NCBI GenBank assembly: GCA_036403235.1 | Contig: DASWRI010000036.1 | Coordinates: forward strand, 62,001 to 126,000 | From: JBGTFE01 sp036403235 | Lineage (GTDB): Bacteria > Acidobacteriota > Blastocatellia > Pyrinomonadales > Pyrinomonadaceae | DNA: 64,000 nt | Direction of reading: 5' to 3' | The notes under the pieces: model-generated | Seen by the model: the letters and a program-made list of their open reading frames with translations, nothing else | The model's database searches: none | What the model was told of the DNA's origin: nothing | Translations under genes and position numbers: made by a program | In this document: positions 15,759-22,150 of the stretch, piece after piece | How positions within the stretch are numbered: the stretch's first letter is position 1 | How the letters are laid out: each line of letters opens with the position of its first letter

Positions 15759-15823
15759 CTGAGACAGATTAGCATCGGTCTGAAGAGCCGAACAGGTTGG
15801 CGCGATACCAACTCCAGCCACCA
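15749..15823 (+). tRNA. tRNA-Phe(GAA) with non-canonical T-loop
   Basis: Acceptor GGCTGGA/TCCAGCC, anticodon loop CTGAAGA in TCGGT/GCCGA, A73, encoded CCA. The T stem GTTGG/CCAAC holds the loop CGCGATA in place of TTCRANN, so the standard T54-A58 and pseudouridine 55 contacts are lost. It overlaps the end of the 114-residue ORF by 10 bp. Confidence 0.82.
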
Positions 15824-15829
15824 ATTAAC

Positions 15830-15875
15830 CAGGATAAAGGCGAAAGCATCAAGGATAAATTTTCGCCTTTATCCG
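15830..15875 (+). repeat. Perfect 14-bp hairpin in a tRNA spacer
   Basis: GGATAAAGGCGAAA and its exact complement TTTCGCCTTTATCC around a 15-base loop, between tRNA-Phe and tRNA-Val. Probably an RNase processing or stability signal. Confidence 0.55.
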
Positions 15876-15881
15876 TAAAGA

Positions 15882-15956
15882 AGCTGATTAGCTCAGCGGA
15901 AGAGCGTCTGTCTTACAAACAGAAAGTCGAAGGTTCGAATCCTTCATCGGCTACCA
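15882..15956 (+). tRNA. tRNA-Val(TAC)
   Basis: Acceptor AGCTGAT/ATCGGCT, anticodon loop CTTACAA in TCTGT/ACAGA, encoded CCA. Canonical D and T arms. Confidence 0.95.
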
Positions 15957-15964
15957 GATTTCAC

Positions 15965-16043
15965 GGCTATCTAGCTCAAATGGACAAAGAGCAACTGCCT
16001 TGTAAGCAGTCGGTTGTGGGTTCGAATCCTACGATAGCCTCCA
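15965..16043 (+). tRNA. tRNA-Thr(TGT)
   Basis: Acceptor GGCTATC/GATAGCC, anticodon loop CTTGTAA in ACTGC/GCAGT, encoded CCA. Confidence 0.94.
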
Positions 16044-16095
16044 GAAATAAATGATGAATGCAAAATTTAAATATTTATTATTCATCATTTTCACC

Positions 16096-16172
16096 GGCGG
16101 AGTAGTTTAAATGGATAAAATTTCGGTCTCATAAACCGAAGACTACAGGTTCGAATCCTGTCTCCGCAACCA
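16096..16172 (+). tRNA. tRNA with CAT anticodon, elongator Met type
   Basis: Acceptor GGCGGAG/CTCCGCA with a G1-A72 mismatch, anticodon loop CTCATAA in TCGGT/ACCGA, encoded CCA. The three G-C pairs of initiator tRNA are absent, so it is elongator Met or lysidine-type Ile. The only CAT tRNA in the array. Confidence 0.88.
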
Positions 16173-16210
16173 ATATTTTTTCTTACAGCTTTCAAACAAT
16201 CCTACCTTTA

Positions 16211-16325
16211 CAAACGAGGGCTTGCGGTTTTGTGAGGACAAAAGAATGCGTTAAATTCCTTTCTTTTGTTTGCAACGAACACACTTGTCTTTTGTCTGCC
16301 GAAGCAAACCGCAGGCCCTCGTTTG
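16211..16325 (+). ncRNA. Long structured hairpin RNA between tRNA-Met and tRNA-Asn
   Basis: CAAACGAGGGCTTGCGGTTT at 16211-16230 pairs over about 20 bp with a 3' arm ending at 16325. An inner GACAAAAG/CTTTTGTC stem is also present. About 115 nt. It resembles the element at 13277 in size and in the CAAACGAGGG phrase. Unclassified. Confidence 0.45.
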
Positions 16326-16377
16326 CCTACCAAAAATCGATTTCGGGTTTTGGATTGTTGATATAAAAAAAGTTTTT

Positions 16378-16454
16378 TCCGGGATAACTCAATCGGTAAG
16401 AGTGCCTGCTTGTTAAGCAGGAAGTTCAGAGTTCGAGTCTCTGTCCCGGAGCCA
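16378..16454 (+). tRNA. tRNA-Asn(GTT)
   Basis: Acceptor TCCGGGA/TCCCGGA, anticodon loop TTGTTAA in CCTGC/GCAGG, G73, encoded CCA. Confidence 0.95.
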
Positions 16455-16505
16455 AATCCAATTACGAATTACAAATTACGAATTAAAGAAATTTTCATTT
16501 GTTTC

Positions 16506-16583
16506 CGGTCGGTAGCTAAGTCAGGTCAAGGCAGCGGACTTTTAATCCGTAAATCGTGGGTTCGAATCCCACCCGGCCGACCA
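16506..16583 (+). tRNA. tRNA-Lys(TTT)
   Basis: Acceptor CGGTCGG/CCGGCCG, anticodon loop CTTTTAA in GCGGA/TCCGT, A73, encoded CCA. Confidence 0.93.
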
Positions 16584-16633
16584 AATTAACGAAAAGTGAA
16601 AAGCTCATAAACTTTTCACTTTTCACTGAATTT

Positions 16634-16709
16634 TCGCAGTGTAGCTTAATGGGAGAGCAGACGATTGATAATCGTCCGACGAGCGGTTCGATTCCCTCCG
16701 CTGCGACCA
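16634..16709 (+). tRNA. tRNA-Ile(GAT)
   Basis: Acceptor CGCAGTG/CGCTGCG, anticodon loop TTGATAA in GACGA/TCGTC, A73, encoded CCA. Last tRNA of the array. Confidence 0.94.
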
Positions 16710-16715
16710 CACTTT

Positions 16716-16845
16716 GCGGCGAATGCGGCCGGAACTACATCTTTCCAAAGACGAGGTCGTTGGTTCGAGTCCAACCGTTTTGAGTTTTCTCAAAGCGTAG
16801 CTCAGATGGCAGAGCGCGAAAAGTTTCGGCAATTTTTGTCGCCGC
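16716..16845 (+). ncRNA. Y RNA with tRNA-like domain, YrlA-type (copy 2)
   Basis: The Ro-binding stem GCGGCGAATG with TTGTCGCCGC closes a domain that mimics a circularly permuted tRNA. In order it carries a T arm (GTTGGTTCGAGTCCAAC), an acceptor-like stem closed by TTTT (TTTTGAG/CTCAAAG), and a D arm (TAGCTCAGATGGCAGAGC). In this arrangement the Ro stem replaces the anticodon arm, as described for bacterial YrlA RNAs. The ACTACAT phrase is present. It ends in ATTTTTT, which also overlaps the end of the convergent caspase-like gene (stop at 16851). Confidence 0.85.
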
Positions 16846-16850
16846 ATTTT

Positions 16851-18026
16851 TTAATTTCCTGCGGCGTGTTGAACTGACGATTTTATTTCGCTTTTCGAGC
16901 GAATTTTATCCGACGACACCCATTCGTTCCATTCCTCGGAATAATGGTCATACGAAACGAGATGCGCGCCGCCGATGACTTTCAGGACGCGCGCCGGATA
17001 CCATTCGTCGTCCGATTCGACTTCGACTTCTTCGCCGACGGAGTATTGTTTTGCCTTTAGCGCGGTGCGAATCTGCTTGTCCGTCACGAACGCGTCCTCG
17101 TCGTATTCGTAGCCGTAAAAATGAACTTTGTATTCGCCGTCGGCGCGCGCGTCGGTGATAATCGCCCGATACCATTCGTCGCCGTCAAAGGCTTCGATTC
17201 TATCGCCGAGGCGCGGCGAATTTGCTTTTTTGGCAGCGGTCATCTGCGACTGCTCGCTGAAATCTCCGGTAAAAAAAGTCTGCGAAAGCTGTTCTTCGGC
17301 AAAAAGCATATCGTCATATGAATTTGCGGCCATCTCGCCGAAGGTGATTTTGCCGTCGCGGTTGCGGTCGGCCAGAGAATCGCCGCGAAAACCGTATATC
17401 AAGCTTTCGGTAAACGTCCAGTTGCCGGTCGAGGATGAATTCGACTGGGTCGAGACAAAAGCGGCGTAGGAAATGTTTGATTTGCGCCCTTTTATCGCAT
17501 CGACAATCGCGCCCGAATAGCAGCTGTCAATCGCGATAATCACCTGTTTGGCTTTTGAATAAAGCTCAATCATTTTCGGAATAGATTTGACCGACCAGCT
17601 TCTTTCGGTCTTGATTCCGGCATCGTAGCTTGCCAGAAAAGTTTCGCCGCTGTCGGTTTTGTAGCCGTGACCGCTGTAATAAATAAAAATCGAACCGTCT
17701 GCCGGAACTTTCTTTAGAAAAATCTGAAACGCCTGTTGAATTTTGGCAATCGTCGCCGTTTGGTCTTTGAGAGCGACAATCTGGGTTTCGGGAACGCCTT
17801 TTTGCCGCAGAACGGCGAGCAAAGCCAAATCGCGGCGGTTTTCTTTCGGAAATGACTCAAATTCTTCCGAGTCTTTCCATTCGAGCAAACTGACAAAGAA
17901 AACCCATGTTTTTTTCGGATTCCAGTTCGCCGTTTTCTGCGCCGAAACGCCGGAATACAAAAAGCAAAACAACACCGGAACGAGGAAGATTCTGGTTAGC
18001 AGACGAAAATAAATTTTAAGTTTCAT
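16851..18026 (-). CDS. Secreted caspase-like (C14) protease with EF-hand and two Tudor-like domains
   Basis: 391 residues. A signal peptide (about 1-29) ends VSAQ. The caspase/metacaspase fold carries the catalytic His120 in YYSGHGY and Cys169 in AIDSCYSG. An EF-hand-type loop DRNRDGKITFGE lies at 220-231, suggesting calcium control. Two Tudor/chromo-barrel-like repeats follow at about 273-320 (GDRIEAFDGDEWYRAII) and 329-376 (GEEVEVESDDEWYPARVL). The gene is convergent with the tRNA array and divergent from the TROVE gene. The export signal argues against a direct role in the cytoplasmic RNA system, so the location may be accidental. Substrate unknown. Confidence 0.88.
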   Translation of the reverse strand: MKLKIYFRLLTRIFLVPVLFCFLYSGVSAQKTANWNPKKTWVFFVSLLEWKDSEEFESFPKENRRDLALLAVLRQKGVPETQIVALKDQTATIAKIQQAFQIFLKKVPADGSIFIYYSGHGYKTDSGETFLASYDAGIKTERSWSVKSIPKMIELYSKAKQVIIAIDSCYSGAIVDAIKGRKSNISYAAFVSTQSNSSSTGNWTFTESLIYGFRGDSLADRNRDGKITFGEMAANSYDDMLFAEEQLSQTFFTGDFSEQSQMTAAKKANSPRLGDRIEAFDGDEWYRAIITDARADGEYKVHFYGYEYDEDAFVTDKQIRTALKAKQYSVGEEVEVESDDEWYPARVLKVIGGAHLVSYDHYSEEWNEWVSSDKIRSKSEIKSSVQHAAGN

Positions 18027-18125
18027 ATATTAAAAAGTCCGTCGGACTTCAACTATCTGAAATGACGCAGAAAACCGTCTTCATTGCAGAAGAAAAATAC
18101 ATTTTTTTCAATAAAAAAACAATTC

Positions 18126-18253
18126 CGGGTGAATGCTGAAAGGACTACATCCGCCTTGTAGCTAAAAACTACGCCAGCGCCTCGAGGAGTCGGATAACTC
18201 CTGTGTGCCTGAAATGGTTCATGCGCAAACCGTCTTTTCGATTTTGTCACCCG
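18126..18253 (+). ncRNA. Y RNA with complex insert (copy 3, just before the Ro60 gene)
   Basis: Outer stem CGGGTGA/TCACCCG with the same GAATG and TTTTGT flanks as the other copies. Compared with them one C-G pair is replaced by U-A, a compensatory change supporting the fold. ACTACAT is present, followed by several hairpins (GTAGC..ACTAC; GGAG..CTCC). It ends 46 bp before the TROVE start, so it may be made from the same promoter region as the Ro60 mRNA. Confidence 0.72.
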
Positions 18254-18298
18254 ATTAAAACAATTACGAATTACGAAATTATCCAAGTAGGAGGAATT

Positions 18299-19873
18299 AT
18301 GGCAAATAAAAATTTATTTCAAACTTTTAGAGGAATGCTCGCGCCGAAAGCCGATGTCATAAACGAAGCCGGAGGCCTGGCATACGAGCTTTCGCCTAAA
18401 GCGGCGCTCGCGCAGTATGCGGCGACGGGTTGTTTTTCAAACACGTTTTATTCGGACGCGAGCGAGCAGCTTGAAAAAGTTCTCGCGCTGGCCAAAAAGC
18501 TCGACGGCCGATTTGTCGCCAAAACCGCCGTTTACGCGCGTGAAAAAGGCTTTATGAAAGATATGCCCGCGCTGCTCGTCGCAATTCTTTCGACCAAAGA
18601 CGGGGATTTGCTCGAAAGAGTTTTCCCGCGCGTGATTGATAACGGCAAGATGCTCCGCAGCTTCGTGCAGATTATGCGTTCGGGCGCGGTCGGTAGAAAA
18701 TCGCTCGGCACTTTGCCGAAACGACTCGTTCGCGAATGGTTTGAAACGAGAAAAGCGGAAACTATTTTCAAACAATCCGTCGGCCAGACTCCTTCGTTTG
18801 CGGACGTTTTAAAAATGGTTCACCCGAAACCGAAAGATGCGGAAAAAGAAGCGCTCTACGGTTATTTTATCGGCCGCGAAATTGACGCCGACAAATTGCC
18901 GGACGTTGTTAAAGCTTACGAGCGTTTCAAAAACGGCGCTTCGGCTGAAGTTCCCGCAGTTCCCTTCCAGATGTTGACGGCGCTGCCGATTTCGACAAAA
19001 GAATGGATGCAAATCGCCCGCAACGCGGGCTGGCAGATGACGCGCATGAATCTCAACACTTTCGAGCGTCACGGCGTTTTTGCCGACGTGGAAACGGTCG
19101 AGCTGATTGCAAACCGCCTGCGCGACCGCGTTGCGATTCGCCGTGCGAGAGTTTTTCCGTATCAACTGCTCGTCGCCTACACGATGGCTTCGAATAACTT
19201 TCGCATCCCGCGAAAAATTACCGAAGCTTTGCAGGACGCGATGGAGATTGCGACCGAAAACGTGCCGGAAATTAAAGGAAAAGTTTACGTTTTTCCCGAC
19301 ATTTCAGGCTCGATGCATTCGGCCGTGACGGGTTATCGCAAAGGCGCAACCTCGACGGTTAGATGCATCGACATCGCGGCTCTGGTCGCGGCGACGATTC
19401 TTCGTAAAAATCCGACGGCGGAAGTTATCCCGTTCGAATCGAACGTCGTCAAAATCGCACTCAACCCGCGTGATTCGATTATTACCAACGCAAACAAGCT
19501 GGCCGGTCTGCCCTGCGGCGGAACAAACTGCTCCGCGCCTTTGCGTGAGCTTAATCGTTATAAATCGAAAGCCGACGTCGTAATTTACGTTTCGGATAAC
19601 GAATCGTGGGTTGACACGCCCGTTCACGGCCATTTCGGCGGAAGCCCGACCGAAACGATGCGCGAGTGGAACGTGTTCAAATCGCGCAATGCAGATGCAA
19701 AACTCGTCTGCATCGACATTCAGCCTTACGCTCACACGCAGGCTCAGGAACGCGCCGACATCCTCAACGTCGGCGGATTTTCAGACCAGGTTTTTAATTT
19801 GGTTTCGGAATTCGCCAGCGGCACGATGAAAGCCGGACACTGGGTTGATGTGATTGAGAAGGTTGAGATTTAG
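18299..19873 (+). CDS. TROVE-domain RNA-binding protein, Ro60 homologue
   Basis: Ring-shaped protein that binds Y RNAs on its surface and misfolded or structured RNA ends in its cavity, working with exonucleases in RNA quality control. 524 residues from ATG 18299, chosen because AGGAGG precedes it at 18289-18294 and the Y RNA lies just upstream. The TROVE helical-repeat domain covers about 1-325. A von Willebrand A domain follows, with the MIDAS motif DISGSMHS (about 335), the GGTNC threonine (about 407) and VSDNESW (about 431). It is flanked by two Y RNAs and lies 2.3 kb before rtcB, the context known for bacterial Ro60. Confidence 0.95.
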   Translation: MANKNLFQTFRGMLAPKADVINEAGGLAYELSPKAALAQYAATGCFSNTFYSDASEQLEKVLALAKKLDGRFVAKTAVYAREKGFMKDMPALLVAILSTKDGDLLERVFPRVIDNGKMLRSFVQIMRSGAVGRKSLGTLPKRLVREWFETRKAETIFKQSVGQTPSFADVLKMVHPKPKDAEKEALYGYFIGREIDADKLPDVVKAYERFKNGASAEVPAVPFQMLTALPISTKEWMQIARNAGWQMTRMNLNTFERHGVFADVETVELIANRLRDRVAIRRARVFPYQLLVAYTMASNNFRIPRKITEALQDAMEIATENVPEIKGKVYVFPDISGSMHSAVTGYRKGATSTVRCIDIAALVAATILRKNPTAEVIPFESNVVKIALNPRDSIITNANKLAGLPCGGTNCSAPLRELNRYKSKADVVIYVSDNESWVDTPVHGHFGGSPTETMREWNVFKSRNADAKLVCIDIQPYAHTQAQERADILNVGGFSDQVFNLVSEFASGTMKAGHWVDVIEKVEI

Positions 19874-19918
19874 TCCGAAAGTGGACGGCAAAAGTGATTT
19901 TACCGTTCACTTTCGGGA
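19874..19918 (+). terminator. Hairpin after the TROVE gene
   Basis: CCGAAAGTGGACGG pairs with CCGTTCACTTTCGG (one mismatch). No long T tract, so termination strength is uncertain. Confidence 0.5.
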
Positions 19919-19935
19919 ACTTTATCCGGTAGAAT

Positions 19936-20445
19936 TTGTCTAACAAATTTGTGAAAACGATTCTCTTAACAATTATATTTTTCGCCTTTCAAATTTTCGC
20001 TTTTGGGCAAGCGAACATCCAACGTGAAGTTAAAAAGTTTTCGTGTTCCTGTGAAGATGAAAAAGTGGTTCGCGAATATTTTGAGCAATATGAAAATCAA
20101 CAAAAGTTTATTGCGCAGTGCGAGCTTGAATCAGAAGAAAGAAGAAAGGCTCAGAATTTACCAAAACCAGTAAAAATCAGTGGTTTTGGTCTGAGTCCAG
20201 TTAGTTTGGTCAAACCTTATTATCCGAAAATTGCAAAGCAGCAAAGGATTTCCGGCGAGGTTTTGATTGAAGTTTTCTCGGACGAAAAAGGTTTTGTTAT
20301 TTATTCAAAAATTCTCAAAGGAAATGCTTTTTTGCGTGAAAGCGTCAGAAAAGCAGCTTGTCTTTCAAGATTTACGCCGATACTTTATTGTGGAAAGCCG
20401 ATAAAAGCGCGCTGGCTTATCAAATACAATTTCATCTCAAATTAA
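19936..20445 (+). CDS. Exported protein with TonB C-terminal domain
   Basis: 169 residues, TTG start at 19936. The N-terminal hydrophobic segment VKTILLTIIFFAFQIFAFGQ is a signal peptide or anchor. A short charged middle follows, then a TonB C-terminal fold from about 85 (PYYPKIAKQQRISGEVLIEV) to the end. This domain contacts TonB boxes of outer-membrane receptors, but single-domain copies are common and often orphan. The Y RNA copy 4 begins 5 bp after the stop. Confidence 0.82.
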   Translation: MSNKFVKTILLTIIFFAFQIFAFGQANIQREVKKFSCSCEDEKVVREYFEQYENQQKFIAQCELESEERRKAQNLPKPVKISGFGLSPVSLVKPYYPKIAKQQRISGEVLIEVFSDEKGFVIYSKILKGNAFLRESVRKAACLSRFTPILYCGKPIKARWLIKYNFISN

Positions 20446-20449
20446 ATCT

Positions 20450-20550
20450 TTGGCGAATGCCCGTCGGGAGTACATCGGTATAGAAAGTTCGAATCTTTCC
20501 CGCCCCGATAAAATTATGGGGCGGAACTCTCGGCAATAACTTGTCGCCAA
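20450..20550 (+). ncRNA. Y RNA with reduced tRNA-like domain (copy 4)
   Basis: Stem TTGGCGA/TCGCCAA with GAATG and CTTGTC flanks. Contains GAGTACAT, a T arm GAAAG-TTCGAAT-CTTTC, then a 7-bp acceptor-like stem CCGCCCC/GGGGCGG with a closed loop. No D arm is evident; a CGGGAG/CTCTCG pairing joins the two domains. Followed by ATTTTT. Lies between the TonB-domain gene and the nucleotidyltransferase. Confidence 0.8.
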
Positions 20551-20566
20551 TTTTTACTATTAAATT

Positions 20567-21358
20567 ATGAACGAAACAAATGCGCTCGCCGAGTATACGA
20601 ACATTCGCGAGCTGCTCGACGATATTTTGGCCCGGTTAAAAAAGATTCTCGGCGAAAAATTGGTCGGGTTATACGTTTACGGCTCGCTCGTAGCGGGAGA
20701 TTTCGATTTCGAAATCAGCGACGTCGATTTGCTGGCGGCGACCGCGAGCGTGATTGACGAACAGGAATTTGCCGCGCTTGAGCGGATGCACAAGCAAATA
20801 ATCGAAGAAAATCCTTTCTGGGACAATCGCATCGAAACGGCCTATGTTTCGCTCGATGCGCTGAAAACTTTTAAGACGAAAAAATCGACGATTGCCAACA
20901 CGAGTCCGGGCGAGCCGCTTCATTTTCTCGAAGCGGGCGGCGACTGGCTTCTGAACTGGTATTTTGTACGCGAAATGGGCGTCACGCTTTTCGGCGCGCC
21001 GCCCGCGAATATTATCGCGCAAATTTCAAAAGCGGAATTCGTCGAAGCCGTCCGCGAGCAGGTGCTGGAAAGAGCCGAAAACGTCGAAGGGGCGAGATTT
21101 TCGAGACCGTATCAGGCGTATCTGATTATGACCGTCTGCCGCGCGCTTTACTCGTTCGAAACGGGCGAACAAACTTCAAAACGCCGCGCCGCTTCGTGGA
21201 CGAAAAAGCGATTTCCCGGGTATGTTGATTTAATCGAAAACGCGTTCGAATGGCGCAGGCGGCATCGCGATAAAAACGTCAATCACGAAGCGACTTTTGC
21301 CGAAGCGCGCGACTTTATTTTATTTATCGTCGAGCAAATAAAAGGAAGTGATAAGTGA
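20567..21358 (+). CDS. Nucleotidyltransferase, aminoglycoside-adenylyltransferase-like
   Basis: 263 residues. The minimal nucleotidyltransferase motif YGSLVAGDF...SDVDLLAA (GS, then D-x-D) is at about 39-55, followed by a helical DUF4111-type C-terminal domain, as in ANT(9)/ANT(3'')-type enzymes. These transfer AMP to a hydroxyl of a small molecule, but many relatives have unknown substrates. Its position between a Y RNA and rtcB allows the speculation that RNA is the substrate; nothing in the sequence proves it. Confidence 0.8.
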   Translation: MNETNALAEYTNIRELLDDILARLKKILGEKLVGLYVYGSLVAGDFDFEISDVDLLAATASVIDEQEFAALERMHKQIIEENPFWDNRIETAYVSLDALKTFKTKKSTIANTSPGEPLHFLEAGGDWLLNWYFVREMGVTLFGAPPANIIAQISKAEFVEAVREQVLERAENVEGARFSRPYQAYLIMTVCRALYSFETGEQTSKRRAASWTKKRFPGYVDLIENAFEWRRRHRDKNVNHEATFAEARDFILFIVEQIKGSDK

Positions 21359-21400
21359 TAAGTCAAAACAAAGCCTATCACTTATCACTTATTATCAGCT
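21345..21400. repeat. GTGATAAGTGATAAG hairpin between convergent genes
   Basis: AGTGATAAGTGATAAG and the complement CTTATCACTTAT form a stem spanning the end of the nucleotidyltransferase gene and the gap to the GNAT gene. Probably works as a terminator. Built from a repeated 7-mer like other hairpins of this genome. Confidence 0.6.
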
Positions 21401-21887
21401 CATAACAAACTTCGTCTTCAGTTTTCCCGTCCGACCAGATTTTTTCGTGCGTTCGTGTAAATTCGAATCCGTATTTTTGATTCGCGTATTTCGAAGCGAC
21501 GTTTGAAGCGCGGTGCGAGACGATTATTCTTTCGACGGACGGATGCGCTTTCGCCCAGTCGATGCGTGTTTCGTAGATTATTTTTGACAAGCCCTTGCCG
21601 CGAAATTCGGGTTCGAGCCACGAGCCCCAGAAGATTGCGGTTCGATTGCTGGCGTCGTCGCGCCAGACGGAAACGCCCGTCATTCCGATTGCCCTGTCTC
21701 CGTCAAATAGCATAAAAATCGCCGAATCGCCCGCTTGAAGGCGGCTTTTCCAATCAGTTTCAGTAAATTTTGATTCGGATTCATAATTTGAGCCGAAAAC
21801 GTCCGGGTCGCTTTGAAGCGCTTTCAGACGAACCGCCCGCAGCAGCGGCCAATCGTTTTCGTTTAATTGTCTGATTGAAACGTTCAT
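21378..21887 (-). CDS. GNAT-family N-acetyltransferase
   Basis: 169 residues. The acetyl-CoA site is visible as FRGKGLSKIIYETRIDWA (motif A, R-G-x-G-L), preceded by GDRAIGMTGVSVW and followed by ERIIVSHRASNVASKYANQKYGFE (motif B). It is on the opposite strand to its neighbours. Substrate unknown. Confidence 0.9.
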   Translation of the reverse strand: MNVSIRQLNENDWPLLRAVRLKALQSDPDVFGSNYESESKFTETDWKSRLQAGDSAIFMLFDGDRAIGMTGVSVWRDDASNRTAIFWGSWLEPEFRGKGLSKIIYETRIDWAKAHPSVERIIVSHRASNVASKYANQKYGFEFTRTHEKIWSDGKTEDEVCYELIISDK

Positions 21888-22001
21888 AAAGTTTTCTTTA
21901 TTTTACAACGCCGGACAAGAATTTTTTGTTTCGCGCGCATCGATTTTCTCGCCAAACCCGCCGCGCCGAATTTACAATCTAAATATTGCTGTTTTAATTT
22001 T

Positions 22002-22071
22002 CGGGCGAATGCCGCAAATGACTACATTTGTCTTGGGAACAAACCCGTGTCATTTCTATTTTTGTCGCCCG
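22002..22071 (+). ncRNA. Y RNA, short form (copy 5, just before rtcB)
   Basis: CGGGCGAATGCCGCAAATGA at the 5' end and TTTTTGTCGCCCG at the 3' end, with the inner AAATGAC/GTCATTT stem and ACTACAT phrase. Nearly the same as copy 1 in the tRNA array, but with a different apical loop. It ends 79 bp before the rtcB start. Confidence 0.8.
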
Positions 22072-22150
22072 GTTTATTAAGTCTCGAAATCTAAAGTCCA
22101 ACGTCCAAAGTCGATTGTCATTTGACTTGAGACTAATTTCAGGAGGAATT

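Noticed and set aside
12854..16845. Prophage or integrative element carrying the tRNA array
   Set aside because: No integrase, structural, lysis or conjugation gene is present, no att-like direct repeat was seen, and flanking genes are normal chromosomal ones. Mobile origin in the past remains possible.
20567..21358. CCA-adding or tRNA nucleotidyltransferase
   Set aside because: The motif and DUF4111-type C-terminus match aminoglycoside adenylyltransferase relatives, not class I or II CCA enzymes, despite the RNA-rich neighbourhood.
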